From positions 1 to 64,000 of the forward strand of contig NZ_QOAZ01000002.1 in NCBI RefSeq assembly GCF_003574675.1: a stretch of DNA of 64,000 nucleotides, in the 5' to 3' direction. The notes under the pieces are model-generated. The model had not been told where the DNA came from and searched no databases. It saw nothing but the letters and a program-made list of their open reading frames with translations. This DNA is from Azohydromonas sediminis (lineage in GTDB: Bacteria; Pseudomonadota; Gammaproteobacteria; Burkholderiales; Burkholderiaceae_C). Positions 8,120-16,813 of this stretch are shown piece after piece (the stretch's first letter is position 1; each line of letters begins with the position of its first letter). Both the position numbers and the translations under genes were made by a program.

Positions 8120-9112
8120 TCACTTCGTCAGTTGCTCGCGTTCGAGGCGCAGGAACACGATCGACGCGTTGCGGCGGTGGACGACGTCGGCCTGGTCCCA
8201 CGTCTCGAACTCGGGCAGCACGGCCAGCTCGGGCACCTCGGCGAGCGCGGCGCCGCTTTCGAACAGGTCGCGCACGCGCGCCTGCAGCTGGCGCAGGTAG
8301 CGCTCGACGGCGTCGATCAGCGCCGGGCCGGCGACGGGGCCGTGACCGGGCACGATCGCGGTGATCGGCAACCTTCGCAGCGCGTCGAGCGCGCGCAGCC
8401 ACCCGTCGAGGTCGGCGTCCTGCACGTCGGGGATGCGCCGGTGGTCGAGCAGGCCGCCGGCGAACAGCACGCCGCTGCGCTCGTCGAACACCGCGACCGC
8501 GCCGGGGCCGCTCGCGAGCCCGAAGTCGAGCACGCGCAGCCGCCGGCCACCGGCTTCGGCGTCGACGGCCACGTCGATGCTGCCGGTGAACGTCAGGTCG
8601 GGCGTGGGCAGCGCGGTGCCCTGCATCTCGTCGTCGCCGAGCGTGCGCCGCAGCGTCGCGAGGCAGCGGTCGCAGCGTGCGGCCATCAGGCGCGCGGCGT
8701 CGCGGTGCATCAGCACCGGCACGCCGCGCTCGCGGAACGCCCCGGCGCCGAAGATGAACTCCTGCCGCGCCTGCGTCAGCACGAGCCGGCGCAGCGGCAG
8801 CGGCGACGCCTGCCCGATCGCCGCAAGCAGCGCCTGGCCCTGGCGGTACGAGGTGCCGCTGTCGATCGCGACGACGCCGCTCGTGCCGACGACGAAGCCG
8901 GCGTTGCCGGTGCGCCCGCGGTTGTCCGGTGCGACCTCGCCGGCGGCGCCGCGCACGACGTAGACGCCGGCGGCGATCTCGGTCGCGACGCCGGGCGGCG
9001 GGTCGGCCGCCGGCGCGGCGACCGCGGGCGTCGCCAGCACGGCCCACGCGAGCAGCGCCCCGACGCGCCGGATGCACCGGGCGCCGGCGGCCGCGCGTTC
9101 AGGCCAGGACAT
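8120..9112 (-). CDS. Quinoprotein relay metallo-beta-lactamase-fold protein, metal site lost
   Basis: A 330-residue exported protein (signal peptide to about residue 33) of the 'quinoprotein relay system zinc metallohydrolase' type. The zinc motif HxHxDH is absent: in an ungapped comparison with the intact copy at 21218-22162, THAHPDH is TQARQEF here (residues 113-119). A later ligand His (AHTNN) is Ser and the FTGD aspartate is Gly, while VPGHGP keeps its His. It is therefore probably not a metal-dependent hydrolase and may have a binding or scaffold role. The start overlaps the fdh1A end by 14 bases, so it is coupled to formate dehydrogenase, and the SoxYZ-like gene follows 20 bases later. 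Confidence 0.8.
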   Translation of the reverse strand: MSWPERAAAGARCIRRVGALLAWAVLATPAVAAPAADPPPGVATEIAAGVYVVRGAAGEVAPDNRGRTGNAGFVVGTSGVVAIDSGTSYRQGQALLAAIGQASPLPLRRLVLTQARQEFIFGAGAFRERGVPVLMHRDAARLMAARCDRCLATLRRTLGDDEMQGTALPTPDLTFTGSIDVAVDAEAGGRRLRVLDFGLASGPGAVAVFDERSGVLFAGGLLDHRRIPDVQDADLDGWLRALDALRRLPITAIVPGHGPVAGPALIDAVERYLRQLQARVRDLFESGAALAEVPELAVLPEFETWDQADVVHRRNASIVFLRLEREQLTK

Positions 9113-11960
9113 CGGCGCGTTCGCCGGCGATGCGCCGCAGCGTCTGGCCGCCGCCGTAGCTCGCCGGCACCGGCGCCGGGCCGCCCGGCGTCACCCGCAC
9201 CGCGCAGTACTTGAACTCGGGGATCTTCGCGAACGGGTCGAGCGCCGGGTTCGTCAGCACGTTGACCGCCGCCTCGACGTAGCAGAACGGCACGAACACG
9301 GCGCCGCGCGGCGTGCCGTCGTCGGCGCGCGCGTACAGCGACACCGCGCCGCGCCGCGTCGCGAGCGTGACGACGTCGCCGGGCCTGACGCCCAGCGCGT
9401 CGAGGTCGAGCGGGTGCAGCAGCGCGGTGGGGTCGGGCTCGATCGCGTCGAGCACCGCGGCGCGCCGCGTCATGCTGCCGGTGTGCCAGTGCTCGAGCTG
9501 GCGGCCGGTGATCAGCACCATCGGGTACTCGGCGTCGGGCCGCTCGGCGGCGGGCACGATGTCCACCGGCACGAAGCGCGCCTTGCCGCCTTCGCGCGGG
9601 AAGTCGTGCGTGAACACGACGCGCTCGCCCGGGTCGCCCTCGTGCAGGCAGGGGTAGGTCACCGCGTGCTCGCGCTCGAGCCGCTCCCACGTGATGCCGC
9701 CGATGCTCGGCATCGTGCGGCGCATCTCGTCGAACACGTCGCGCACGTGGGCGTAGCGCCAGTCCAGGCCGAGGCGCTGCGCGATCTGCTGGATGATCCA
9801 CAGGTCCTGCCGCGCGTCGCCCGGCGGGTCGATCGCCTGCCGGCCGAGCTGCACGAGGCGGTCGGTGTTGGTGAAGGTGCCGGTCTTCTCGGGGAAGGCG
9901 CTCGCCGGCAGCACGACGTCGGCGAGGTACGCCGTCTCGGTGAGGAAGATGTCCTGCACGACGAGGTGGTCGAGCGCGGCGAGCGCCTCGCGCGCGTGCT
10001 GCGCGTCGGGGTCCGACATCGCCGGGTTCTCGCCCATGATGTACATGCCGCGCACCTCGCCGCGCAGCGCGGCGTGCATGACCTCGACGACGGTGAGCCC
10101 CGGGCGGTCGTCGAGGCTTTCTGGCGCCACGCCCCAGACGCGGGCGATGCGCTCGCGCGCCGCGGCGTTGTCGACGCGCTGGTAGTCGGGGTACATCATC
10201 GGGATCAGGCCGGCATCCGACGCCCCCTGCACGTTGTTCTGCCCGCGCAGCGGGTGCAGCCCGGTGCCGGGGCGGCCGATCTGGCCCGTCAGCAGCGCCA
10301 GCGCGATCAGGCAGCGCGCGTTGTCGGTGCCGTGCACGTGCTGGCTGATACCCATGCCCCACAGGATCATCGACGCCTTCGACGTCGCGTACAGCCGCGC
10401 GACCTCGCGGATCGTCGCCGCGTCGATGCCGCAGATCGGCGCCATCGCCTCGGGGCTGTAGCCCTCGACGTTGCGCCGCAGCTCGTCGGCGCCGATCGTG
10501 CGGCTGGCGACGAAGTCTTCGTCGACCAGCCTCTCGGTGACGATCACGTGCAGCATCGCGTTGAGCAGCGCGACGTCGGTGTCGGGGTTGAACTGCAGGA
10601 AGCGGTACGCGTGGCGCGCCAGTTCGCTGCGCCGCGGGTCGCAGACGATCAGCTTCGTGCCCGCCTTCGCGGCGTTCTTCATCCACGTGGCCGCCACCGG
10701 GTGGTTCACGGTCGGGTTGGCGCCGATCAGGATCACGACCTCGGCGTGCATCACGTCCATCACCGGGTTGCTGACCGCGCCCGAGCCGATGCCCTCGAGC
10801 AGCGCGACGACCGACGACGCGTGGCACAGCCGCGTGCAGTGGTCGACGTTGTTGCTGCCGAAGCCGGTGCGCACGAGCTTCTGGAACAGGTACGCCTCCT
10901 CGTTGCTGCCCTTGGCCGAGCCGAAGCCGGCGAGCGCCTTGGGCCCGTGGCGGTCGCGGATCGCGCGCAGGCCGTCGCCGGCGAGCGCGAGCGCCTCGTC
11001 CCACGTCGCCTCGCGGAAGACCTCGTGCCAGCGCTCGGGATCCATCGCGAACTCGCCGCGCGCGATCGCCGCCTTCGGCGGCGCGTCGGCGCGGCGCACG
11101 AGCGGCTTGGCGAGCCGCTGCGGGTGGTGCACGTAGTCGAAGCCGTAGCGGCCCTTGACGCACAGGCGGCCGTGGTTGGCCGGGCCGTCGCGGCCTTCGA
11201 CGTAGGCGATGCGCCCGTCGCGCACGTGGTAAGTCAGCTGGCAGCCGACGCCGCAGTACGGGCACACCGACTCGACGCTCCTGTCCGGGGCGGGCAGCGC
11301 GGCGCCGCGCGCGGGCATCAGCGCACCGGTCGGGCAGGCCTGCACGCACTCGCCGCAGGCCACGCAGGTCGACGCGCCCATCGGGTCGTCCATGTCGAAC
11401 ACGATCTTCGCGTGCTCGCCGCGCCACGCCAGGCCGATGACGTCGTTGACCTGCTCGTCGCGGCACGCGCGCAGGCAGCGTGTGCACTGGATGCACGCGT
11501 CCAGGTTGACCGCGATCGCCGCGTGCGAGAGGTCCGCCGCCGGCTGCGAGCGCGCCGGCAGCCGCCCGCGGCCGACGCCGAGCGCCTGCGCCCAGCGGCC
11601 GACCTCGTCGTGGCGCGTGTACGGCGCCTCGGGCAGGTCGGCGAGCAGCAGCTCGAGCACCATCGCCTGCGACTTGCGCGCACGCTCGCTCGCGGTGTGC
11701 ACCGTCATGCCTTCGGTCGGCGTGCGGCAGCACGACGGCGCGAGCGTGCGTTCGCCGTCGATCTCGACGACGCAGGCGCGGCAGTTGCCGGCCGGCTCGA
11801 GGCCGTCCTTGTGGCACAGGTGCGGCACCGCGATGCCCTCGCGGCGGGCGACCTGCAGCAGCGTCTCGCCGGGGCGGGCGGTGACGGCGCGGCCGTCGAG
11901 CGTGAAGCGCACCGCGGGTGCGGCGGCCTCGAGGTGTTCGGGGCGGGTCGGGGCGTTCAT
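9099..11960 (-). CDS. fdh1A: NAD-dependent formate dehydrogenase alpha subunit
   Basis: A 953-residue catalytic subunit that oxidises formate to CO2. Domains in order: a [2Fe-2S] ferredoxin domain (C49, C60, C63, C77); [4Fe-4S] motifs CIQCTRCLRAC (about 156-166) and CVACGECVQACP (about 199-210); the molybdopterin-domain cluster CPYCGVGC (233-240); and the metal ligand C379 with H380 in CTRLCHASS, the position of selenocysteine in E. coli FdhF. A dinucleotide-binding region and the C-terminal domain complete it. Length and a fused partner subunit match the tungsten enzyme Fdh1 of Methylobacterium extorquens rather than FdsABG. The gene starts 4 bases after fdh1B. Confidence 0.93.
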   Translation of the reverse strand: MNAPTRPEHLEAAAPAVRFTLDGRAVTARPGETLLQVARREGIAVPHLCHKDGLEPAGNCRACVVEIDGERTLAPSCCRTPTEGMTVHTASERARKSQAMVLELLLADLPEAPYTRHDEVGRWAQALGVGRGRLPARSQPAADLSHAAIAVNLDACIQCTRCLRACRDEQVNDVIGLAWRGEHAKIVFDMDDPMGASTCVACGECVQACPTGALMPARGAALPAPDRSVESVCPYCGVGCQLTYHVRDGRIAYVEGRDGPANHGRLCVKGRYGFDYVHHPQRLAKPLVRRADAPPKAAIARGEFAMDPERWHEVFREATWDEALALAGDGLRAIRDRHGPKALAGFGSAKGSNEEAYLFQKLVRTGFGSNNVDHCTRLCHASSVVALLEGIGSGAVSNPVMDVMHAEVVILIGANPTVNHPVAATWMKNAAKAGTKLIVCDPRRSELARHAYRFLQFNPDTDVALLNAMLHVIVTERLVDEDFVASRTIGADELRRNVEGYSPEAMAPICGIDAATIREVARLYATSKASMILWGMGISQHVHGTDNARCLIALALLTGQIGRPGTGLHPLRGQNNVQGASDAGLIPMMYPDYQRVDNAAARERIARVWGVAPESLDDRPGLTVVEVMHAALRGEVRGMYIMGENPAMSDPDAQHAREALAALDHLVVQDIFLTETAYLADVVLPASAFPEKTGTFTNTDRLVQLGRQAIDPPGDARQDLWIIQQIAQRLGLDWRYAHVRDVFDEMRRTMPSIGGITWERLEREHAVTYPCLHEGDPGERVVFTHDFPREGGKARFVPVDIVPAAERPDAEYPMVLITGRQLEHWHTGSMTRRAAVLDAIEPDPTALLHPLDLDALGVRPGDVVTLATRRGAVSLYARADDGTPRGAVFVPFCYVEAAVNVLTNPALDPFAKIPEFKYCAVRVTPGGPAPVPASYGGGQTLRRIAGERADVLA

Positions 11961-11964
11961 CGCG

Positions 11965-13671
11965 TCAGCGCTTCGGGGCGAGTTCGTGGGGGAAGTAGCG
12001 GACCACGCAGTCGATCGGGTTCGGTGCCGCCTGGCCGAGGCCGCAGATCGACGCGTCGCGCATCACGGCCGAGAGGTCGGCGAGCAGCGACAGGTCCCAG
12101 TCGTCGCGCGCGATCAGCTCGCTCGCCTTCGCGGTGCCGTTGCGGCACGGCGTGCACTGGCCGCAGCTCTCGTCGCGGAAGAAGCGCATCAGGTTGCGCG
12201 CGGCGTCGACGGCGCGGTCGCGGTCCGACAGCACGATCACCGCCGCCGAGCCGATGAAGCAGCCGTGCGGCTGCAGCGTGTCGAAGTCCAGCGGCACGTC
12301 GCCGAGCGACGCCGGCAGGATGCCGCCCGAGGCACCTCCGGGCAGGTAGGCGTAGAAGCGGTGGCCGTCGAGCATGCCGCCGCAGTGCTCGTCGATCAGC
12401 TCGCGCACCGTGATGCCGGCCGGCGCGAGCTTGACGCCGGGCGACTTCACGCGCCCGGACACCGAGAACGAGCGCAGCCCCTTGCGGCCGTGGCGGCCCT
12501 GCGCGGCGAACCACGCGCCGCCCTTCTCGACGATCTCACGCACCCAGTACAGCGTCTCGAAGTTGTGCTCGAGCGTCGGCCGCCCGAACAGCCCCACCTG
12601 CGCGACGTACGGCGGGCGCAGGCGCGGCATGCCGCGCTTGCCCTCGATCGATTCGATCATCGCCGACTCCTCGCCGCAGATGTAGGCGCCGGCGCCGCGG
12701 CGCAGTTCGATCGGCGGCAGGTCGCGCCCGAGGTCGCTCGCGCGCAGCGCAGCGAGCTCGCGCTCGAGCATGCGGCGCAGGCCGTGGTACTCGTCGCGCA
12801 GGTAGACGTAGACGGCGTCGATGCCCACCGCCCACGCGGCGATCAGCAGGCCTTCGACGAAGCGGTGCGGGTCGCGCTCGAGGTACCAGCGGTCCTTGAA
12901 CGTGCCGGGCTCGCCTTCGTCGATGTTGACCGCCATCAGCCGCGGCGCGGGCTGCGCGCGCACGATGCGCCACTTGCGCCCGGCCGGGAAGCCCGCGCCG
13001 CCGAGGCCGCGCAGCGCCGAGTCGTCGAGCGTCTGCAGCACCGACTCGACGTCGCGCCCGCCGCGCAGGCACTGCTGCCACAGTCGGTAGCCGCCGCCGG
13101 CGCGGTACGCGGCGAGGTCGAGGTGGCTGTGGTGGTCGTGCGTCGTCTCGCCGCGCCCGATCGCCGCCGTCACGTCGTCGGCGCTCGCGTGCAGCACCGG
13201 GCGCTGGCCGACGACGGCCACCGGCGCGCTCTCGCAGCGGCCGACGCAGGGCGCCGCGATCACGCGCACGTCCACGCCGTGGCGCTGGGCGAGCTCGGCG
13301 AGCAGCTTGCGCGCGCCAGCGAGCTCGCAGCTCAGGCCGTCGCACACGCGCACCGTCAGCGCCGGCGGCGGCGCCTCGCCTTCCTTGACGACGTCGAAGT
13401 GGTGATAGAACGTCGCGACCTCGAACACCTCGGTCTGCGAAAGGCGCATCTCCTGTGCCAGCGCGGCCAGGTGCCGCGCCGCGAGGTGGCCGTAGCGGTC
13501 CTGCAGCTTGTGCAGGTGCTCGATCAGCAGGTCGCGCGCGCGCGGCGCATCGCCGAGCAGCGCGCGCACTTCGGCGAGCGCCTGCGGCTCGACGCGCCGG
13601 CCTTTGGGCGCCTCGCGCCGGCGCTGGCGGGCCGCGTCGGCGACGGCGATCGGGATCACGGGATGGTTCAA
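11965..13671 (-). CDS. fdh1B: Formate dehydrogenase beta subunit (fused NuoE/NuoF type)
   Basis: A 568-residue diaphorase subunit passing electrons from Fdh1A to NAD. The first about 150 residues are NuoE-like with a [2Fe-2S] site (CDGLSC and CVGRC). The NuoF-like part has FMN and NADH glycine-rich motifs (RGLGGAGFPAGRKW, AVNIDEGEPGTFKDRWYL, RRGAGAYICGEESAMIES) and the C-terminal [4Fe-4S] ligands SCGQCTPCR plus a later Cys. The NuoE-NuoF fusion is the hallmark of the M. extorquens Fdh1 type. I chose the TTG at 13671 because GGAG lies 6 bases upstream; a TTG at 13698 in the same frame lacks such a site. It is first in the leftward operon. Confidence 0.9.
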   Translation of the reverse strand: MNHPVIPIAVADAARQRRREAPKGRRVEPQALAEVRALLGDAPRARDLLIEHLHKLQDRYGHLAARHLAALAQEMRLSQTEVFEVATFYHHFDVVKEGEAPPPALTVRVCDGLSCELAGARKLLAELAQRHGVDVRVIAAPCVGRCESAPVAVVGQRPVLHASADDVTAAIGRGETTHDHHSHLDLAAYRAGGGYRLWQQCLRGGRDVESVLQTLDDSALRGLGGAGFPAGRKWRIVRAQPAPRLMAVNIDEGEPGTFKDRWYLERDPHRFVEGLLIAAWAVGIDAVYVYLRDEYHGLRRMLERELAALRASDLGRDLPPIELRRGAGAYICGEESAMIESIEGKRGMPRLRPPYVAQVGLFGRPTLEHNFETLYWVREIVEKGGAWFAAQGRHGRKGLRSFSVSGRVKSPGVKLAPAGITVRELIDEHCGGMLDGHRFYAYLPGGASGGILPASLGDVPLDFDTLQPHGCFIGSAAVIVLSDRDRAVDAARNLMRFFRDESCGQCTPCRNGTAKASELIARDDWDLSLLADLSAVMRDASICGLGQAAPNPIDCVVRYFPHELAPKR

Positions 13672-13803
13672 CGCGGTCTCCGCAGCGCCGCTCGACAATC
13701 GGAACAGAAGAACATATTATGTCGGCGCTTCACCGCGCACCATACCGCAGCGCAGAGGCGGTGGCCAGCGGACCTTCCACTTAATTCGGCAAGCAATTTC
13801 ATA
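13672..13803. promoter_or_regulatory. Divergent promoter region with ACATA-N-TATGT palindrome
   Basis: The 132 bases between fdh1B and the ModE-like regulator contain an AT-rich patch unusual for this genome. A perfect palindrome ACATATTATGT (13712-13722) lies in it, and an AATTCGGCAAGCAATTTCAT stretch is just before the regulator ATG. ModE-type regulators bind short AT-rich inverted repeats, so the palindrome is a candidate operator for the adjacent regulator. This is inference only. Confidence 0.4.
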
Positions 13804-14913
13804 ATGTTCCAGGTCCGCATCGAGCCGCGCTGGGAAGTCGAGCGCGACGGCGCGCCGCCACTGGACACGCAGGCGCTGCTCGCGCTGTTGCAGCGCGTGC
13901 AGCAGCACGAGTCGATCGCGCAGGCCGCGCGCGCGCTCGGGCTGTCGTACCGCCACGCGTGGGGCCTCGTGCGCGCCGGCGAGGCCTACCTCGGCGGCCG
14001 GCTGCTGCAGACGCATCGCGGCCGCGGCGCGACGCCGACGCGCCTCGCGCAGGCGCTGCTGTGGGCCGACCAGCGCGTCGCGGCGCGCCTGGCGCCGACG
14101 CTGCAGACGCTCGCCTCCGAGCTCGCCGGCGAGCTCACGCGCCTGGTCGAGCAGGACGCGGCGCACGCGCCGCCAGCGGTGCGCATCCAGGCCAGCCACG
14201 GCTTCGCGGTGGCGGCGCTGCTCGAGCAGATGGCCGCCGAGGGCCGGCCGGTCGAGCTCGGCTACCGCAACAGCAGCGACGCGCTGGCGTCGCTCGCGCG
14301 CGGCGACTGCGACATGGCGGGCTTCCACGTCCCGCTCGGGCGCTTCGAGGCGGCGGTGGTCGCACGCTGCGCGCGCTGGCTCGACCCCGCGCGCCACGTG
14401 CTGATCCACCTCGCGGTGCGCAACGAGGGGCTGTTCGTCGCCGCCGGCAACCCGAAGCGCATCGTGCGCCTGGCGGACCTCGCGCGCGACGGCGTGCGCT
14501 TCGTCAACCGGCAGGAGGGCTCGGGCACGCGCATGCTCGTCGACCTGATGCTCGCCGACGCCGGCATCGCGCCGGCGCGCGTGCACGGCTACGAGACGAG
14601 CGAGTTCACGCACGCGGCGGTGGCCGCGCACGTGGCCAGCGGCATGGCCGACGTCGGCATCGGCGTCGAAACGGCTGCGCGGCGCTTCGGGCTCGACTTC
14701 GTGCCGCTGGTGCGCGAGCGCTACTTCTTCGCCGCCGAGGCCGACGCGCTCGCGCGCTCGCCGCTGCGCGAGGTGCTCGCGATCTTGCGCAGCGACGCGT
14801 TTCGCGCCCGCGTCGACGCGCTGGCCGGCTACGATGCCGCCGACACCGGGCGCGTTCAGACGCCGGCCGAGGCGTTCGCGCGCTCGTGGCCGAAGCGGCG
14901 CGCGGCGGCTTGA
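13804..14913 (+). CDS. ModE-like HTH regulator with periplasmic-binding-like domain
   Basis: A 369-residue regulator. Residues about 1-110 form a winged helix of the ModE/LysR-like type (SIAQAARALGLSYRHAWGLV). From about 120 a PBP-like ligand domain follows (RIQASHGFAVAALLEQM, NSSDALASLARGDCDMAGFHVP, FVNRQEGSGTRMLVD, YETSEFTHAAVAAHVASG). This layout is used by regulators of molybdate or tungstate uptake and Mo/W enzymes. It is divergent from fdh1B, a predicted W/Mo enzyme, so control of formate dehydrogenase in response to the metal oxyanion or to formate is plausible. The ligand cannot be read from the sequence. mxaR follows after 17 bases. Confidence 0.8.
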   Translation: MFQVRIEPRWEVERDGAPPLDTQALLALLQRVQQHESIAQAARALGLSYRHAWGLVRAGEAYLGGRLLQTHRGRGATPTRLAQALLWADQRVAARLAPTLQTLASELAGELTRLVEQDAAHAPPAVRIQASHGFAVAALLEQMAAEGRPVELGYRNSSDALASLARGDCDMAGFHVPLGRFEAAVVARCARWLDPARHVLIHLAVRNEGLFVAAGNPKRIVRLADLARDGVRFVNRQEGSGTRMLVDLMLADAGIAPARVHGYETSEFTHAAVAAHVASGMADVGIGVETAARRFGLDFVPLVRERYFFAAEADALARSPLREVLAILRSDAFRARVDALAGYDAADTGRVQTPAEAFARSWPKRRAAA

Positions 14914-14930
14914 CGCACACGCGGAGGGAG

Positions 14931-15953
14931 ATGGACGCAGACGAAGCCTTGCTCGCCGACTGGCGCGACCGCGCACTCGCGGTCGAGGCCGAGGTCGCGC
15001 GCGCCGTCGTCGGGCAGGCCGGCGTGCTGCGGCTCGTGACGACGGCAGTGTTCGCGCGCGGCCACGTGCTGCTGCAGGGCGACGTCGGTGTCGGCAAGAC
15101 GACGCTGCTGCGCGCGTTCGCGCGCGTGCTCGGCGGCGCGTTCGAGCGCACCGAGGGCACGATCGACCTGATGCCCAACGACCTGATCTACTACACCTAC
15201 ATCGGCGCCGACGGCCGCCCCGCCGTCGACCCCGGGCCGCTGGTGCGCCACGGCGAGGACCTGGCGATCTTCTTCTTCAACGAGATCAACCGCGCCCGCC
15301 CGCAGGTGCACGCGCTGCTGCTGCGCGTGATGGCCGAGCGCAGTGTGGCCGCATTCAATCGGGAGGTGCGCTTCCCGCACCTGCTCGTGTTCGCCGACCG
15401 CAACCGGCTCGAGCGCGAGGAGACGTTCGAGATCTCGACCGCCGCGCGCGACCGCTTCATGATGGAAATCGCCGTCGAGCCGCCGGCGGGCGAGGCCGAG
15501 CGCGCGAGCCTCGTGTTCGATGCGCGCTTCCACGACACCGACCGCCTCGTCGGCGCGCTGCGCGCCGGCGTCGTCGACCACCGCGCACTCGAGGAGGTCG
15601 GCGCCGCGGTGCAGCGCCACGTGCAGGCCTCCGACGCGCTGCGCCGCTACGCGCTCGACCTCTGGCGCGCGACGGCCACGCCGTCGGCGTTCGGCGTGCG
15701 GCTCGGCGACCTCGACGACGCGCAGCTGCTGCTGGCCGGCGCGAGCCCGCGCGGCATGAGCATGCTGCTGCGCGCCGCGCGCGTGACGGCGTGGCTCGCC
15801 GGGCGCAGCTACCTCGTGCCCGAGGACGTGCGCGCCGTCTTCGCGCCCGTCGTCGCGCACCGTCTCGCGCTGCAGCCGGTGCACGAGCTGCGGCGCCCCG
15901 AGCTCGTGCCGGCGCTCGTCGACGGCATCCTCGCGCAGGTGGCGGCGCCGTGA
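14931..15953 (+). CDS. mxaR: MoxR-type AAA+ ATPase MxaR
   Basis: A 340-residue AAA+ ATPase of the MoxR family. Walker A is GDVGVGKTT (about 45-53); the Walker B region reads LAIFFFNEIN, with Asn replacing the usual Asp before Glu; the sensor region is near LVFADRNRLEREETFEIS. It starts at an ATG with a GGAGGGA site. It heads mxaRSACKL, the order known downstream of mxaFJGI in Methylobacterium. MoxR ATPases work with vWA-domain partners (here MxaS, MxaC and MxaL) as chaperones, and in this operon they are required to insert the metal and make methanol dehydrogenase active. Confidence 0.92.
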   Translation: MDADEALLADWRDRALAVEAEVARAVVGQAGVLRLVTTAVFARGHVLLQGDVGVGKTTLLRAFARVLGGAFERTEGTIDLMPNDLIYYTYIGADGRPAVDPGPLVRHGEDLAIFFFNEINRARPQVHALLLRVMAERSVAAFNREVRFPHLLVFADRNRLEREETFEISTAARDRFMMEIAVEPPAGEAERASLVFDARFHDTDRLVGALRAGVVDHRALEEVGAAVQRHVQASDALRRYALDLWRATATPSAFGVRLGDLDDAQLLLAGASPRGMSMLLRAARVTAWLAGRSYLVPEDVRAVFAPVVAHRLALQPVHELRRPELVPALVDGILAQVAAP

Positions 15954-16813
15954 AGACGCCCGTGCCCGCGGCGATGCCGCGCGAGTTCCATTACCGCGTC
16001 GGCGCACCGGTGCGCGGCGAGGTGCCCGGCGCGCACCGAAGCCTGCGTGGCGGCGGCGGTCAGGAGTTCCGCGCCCACGCGCCGCTCGTCGACGCGCCCG
16101 ACCCGCGGCGGCTGGACCTGCACGCGAGCCTGCGCGACCCGTTCGGCCGCTGGCTCGTGCGCCTGAACCGCGAACGCCGCGCCGTGCCCGTCGTGCTGGC
16201 GCTGGACCTGTCGGCGTCGATGGGCTTCACCGGCGAGCGGCGGCGGCTCGACGTCGTCGCCGACTTCGCGGCGAGCCTCGCGTGGTCCGCGTCGCGCAAC
16301 GGCGACAGCTTCGCCGCGGTCGGCGCCGACGAGGCGGTGCGCCCCGAATGGCTGCTGCCGGCCACGCGCGCGCGCGCCGCCGGCGTGCCGCTGGCGCAGG
16401 CGCTGCGCGGCTTCGTGCCGACCGGCCGCGACGCGAGCGGGCTGCGCCTGGCGCCGCAGCACCTCGGCACGCGCCGCGCGCTGGTGTTCCTCGTCTCCGA
16501 CTTCCATTGGAGCGACGCGCTGCTCGCCGAGGTGCTCGACGCCTTCGCGCTGCACGACGTGGTGCCGGTCGTCGTCTGGGACCGGCTCGAATACACGCTC
16601 GGCGACGGTGCGGGGCTGGCCACGCTCGCCGACCCCGAGCGCGGCACGCGCCGCACCGTGTGGTGGCGCGCCGCGCTGCGCGAGCGCTGGGCCGGCGCCG
16701 CACGCGAGCGGCGCGAGGCGCTGCGGCGCGTCTTCGCCGCGCGCCGGCTGCGGCCGCTGCACATCGACGGCGCGTTCGACGCCGACGCGGTGACATGGCA
16801 TTTCCTGCAATGA
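15950..16813 (+). CDS. mxaS: MxaS, DUF58/vWA methanol dehydrogenase maturation protein
   Basis: A 287-residue cytoplasmic protein of the DUF58 family with a vWA-like region. ALDLSASMGF carries the DxSxS metal-adhesion motif and LVFLVSDFHW the next conserved Asp. It starts at a GTG overlapping the mxaR stop (GTGA) and ends overlapping the mxaA ATG (ATGA). DUF58 proteins are the usual partners of MoxR ATPases. The role in assembly of active methanol dehydrogenase is known from mxaS mutants of methylotrophs; the step is not known in detail. Confidence 0.9.
   Translation: MKTPVPAAMPREFHYRVGAPVRGEVPGAHRSLRGGGGQEFRAHAPLVDAPDPRRLDLHASLRDPFGRWLVRLNRERRAVPVVLALDLSASMGFTGERRRLDVVADFAASLAWSASRNGDSFAAVGADEAVRPEWLLPATRARAAGVPLAQALRGFVPTGRDASGLRLAPQHLGTRRALVFLVSDFHWSDALLAEVLDAFALHDVVPVVVWDRLEYTLGDGAGLATLADPERGTRRTVWWRAALRERWAGAARERREALRRVFAARRLRPLHIDGAFDADAVTWHFLQ

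Noticed and set aside
9072-12257. 1061-residue rightward open frame
   Set aside because: It is the antisense of formate dehydrogenase genes, composed of low-complexity Arg/Val/Ala/His sequence as expected from high-GC third positions.
15061-15300. MxaR inactive because Walker B lacks the first Asp
   Set aside because: The Glu of the motif is kept (FFFNEIN) and some MoxR-family members vary at the preceding position, so inactivity cannot be claimed.
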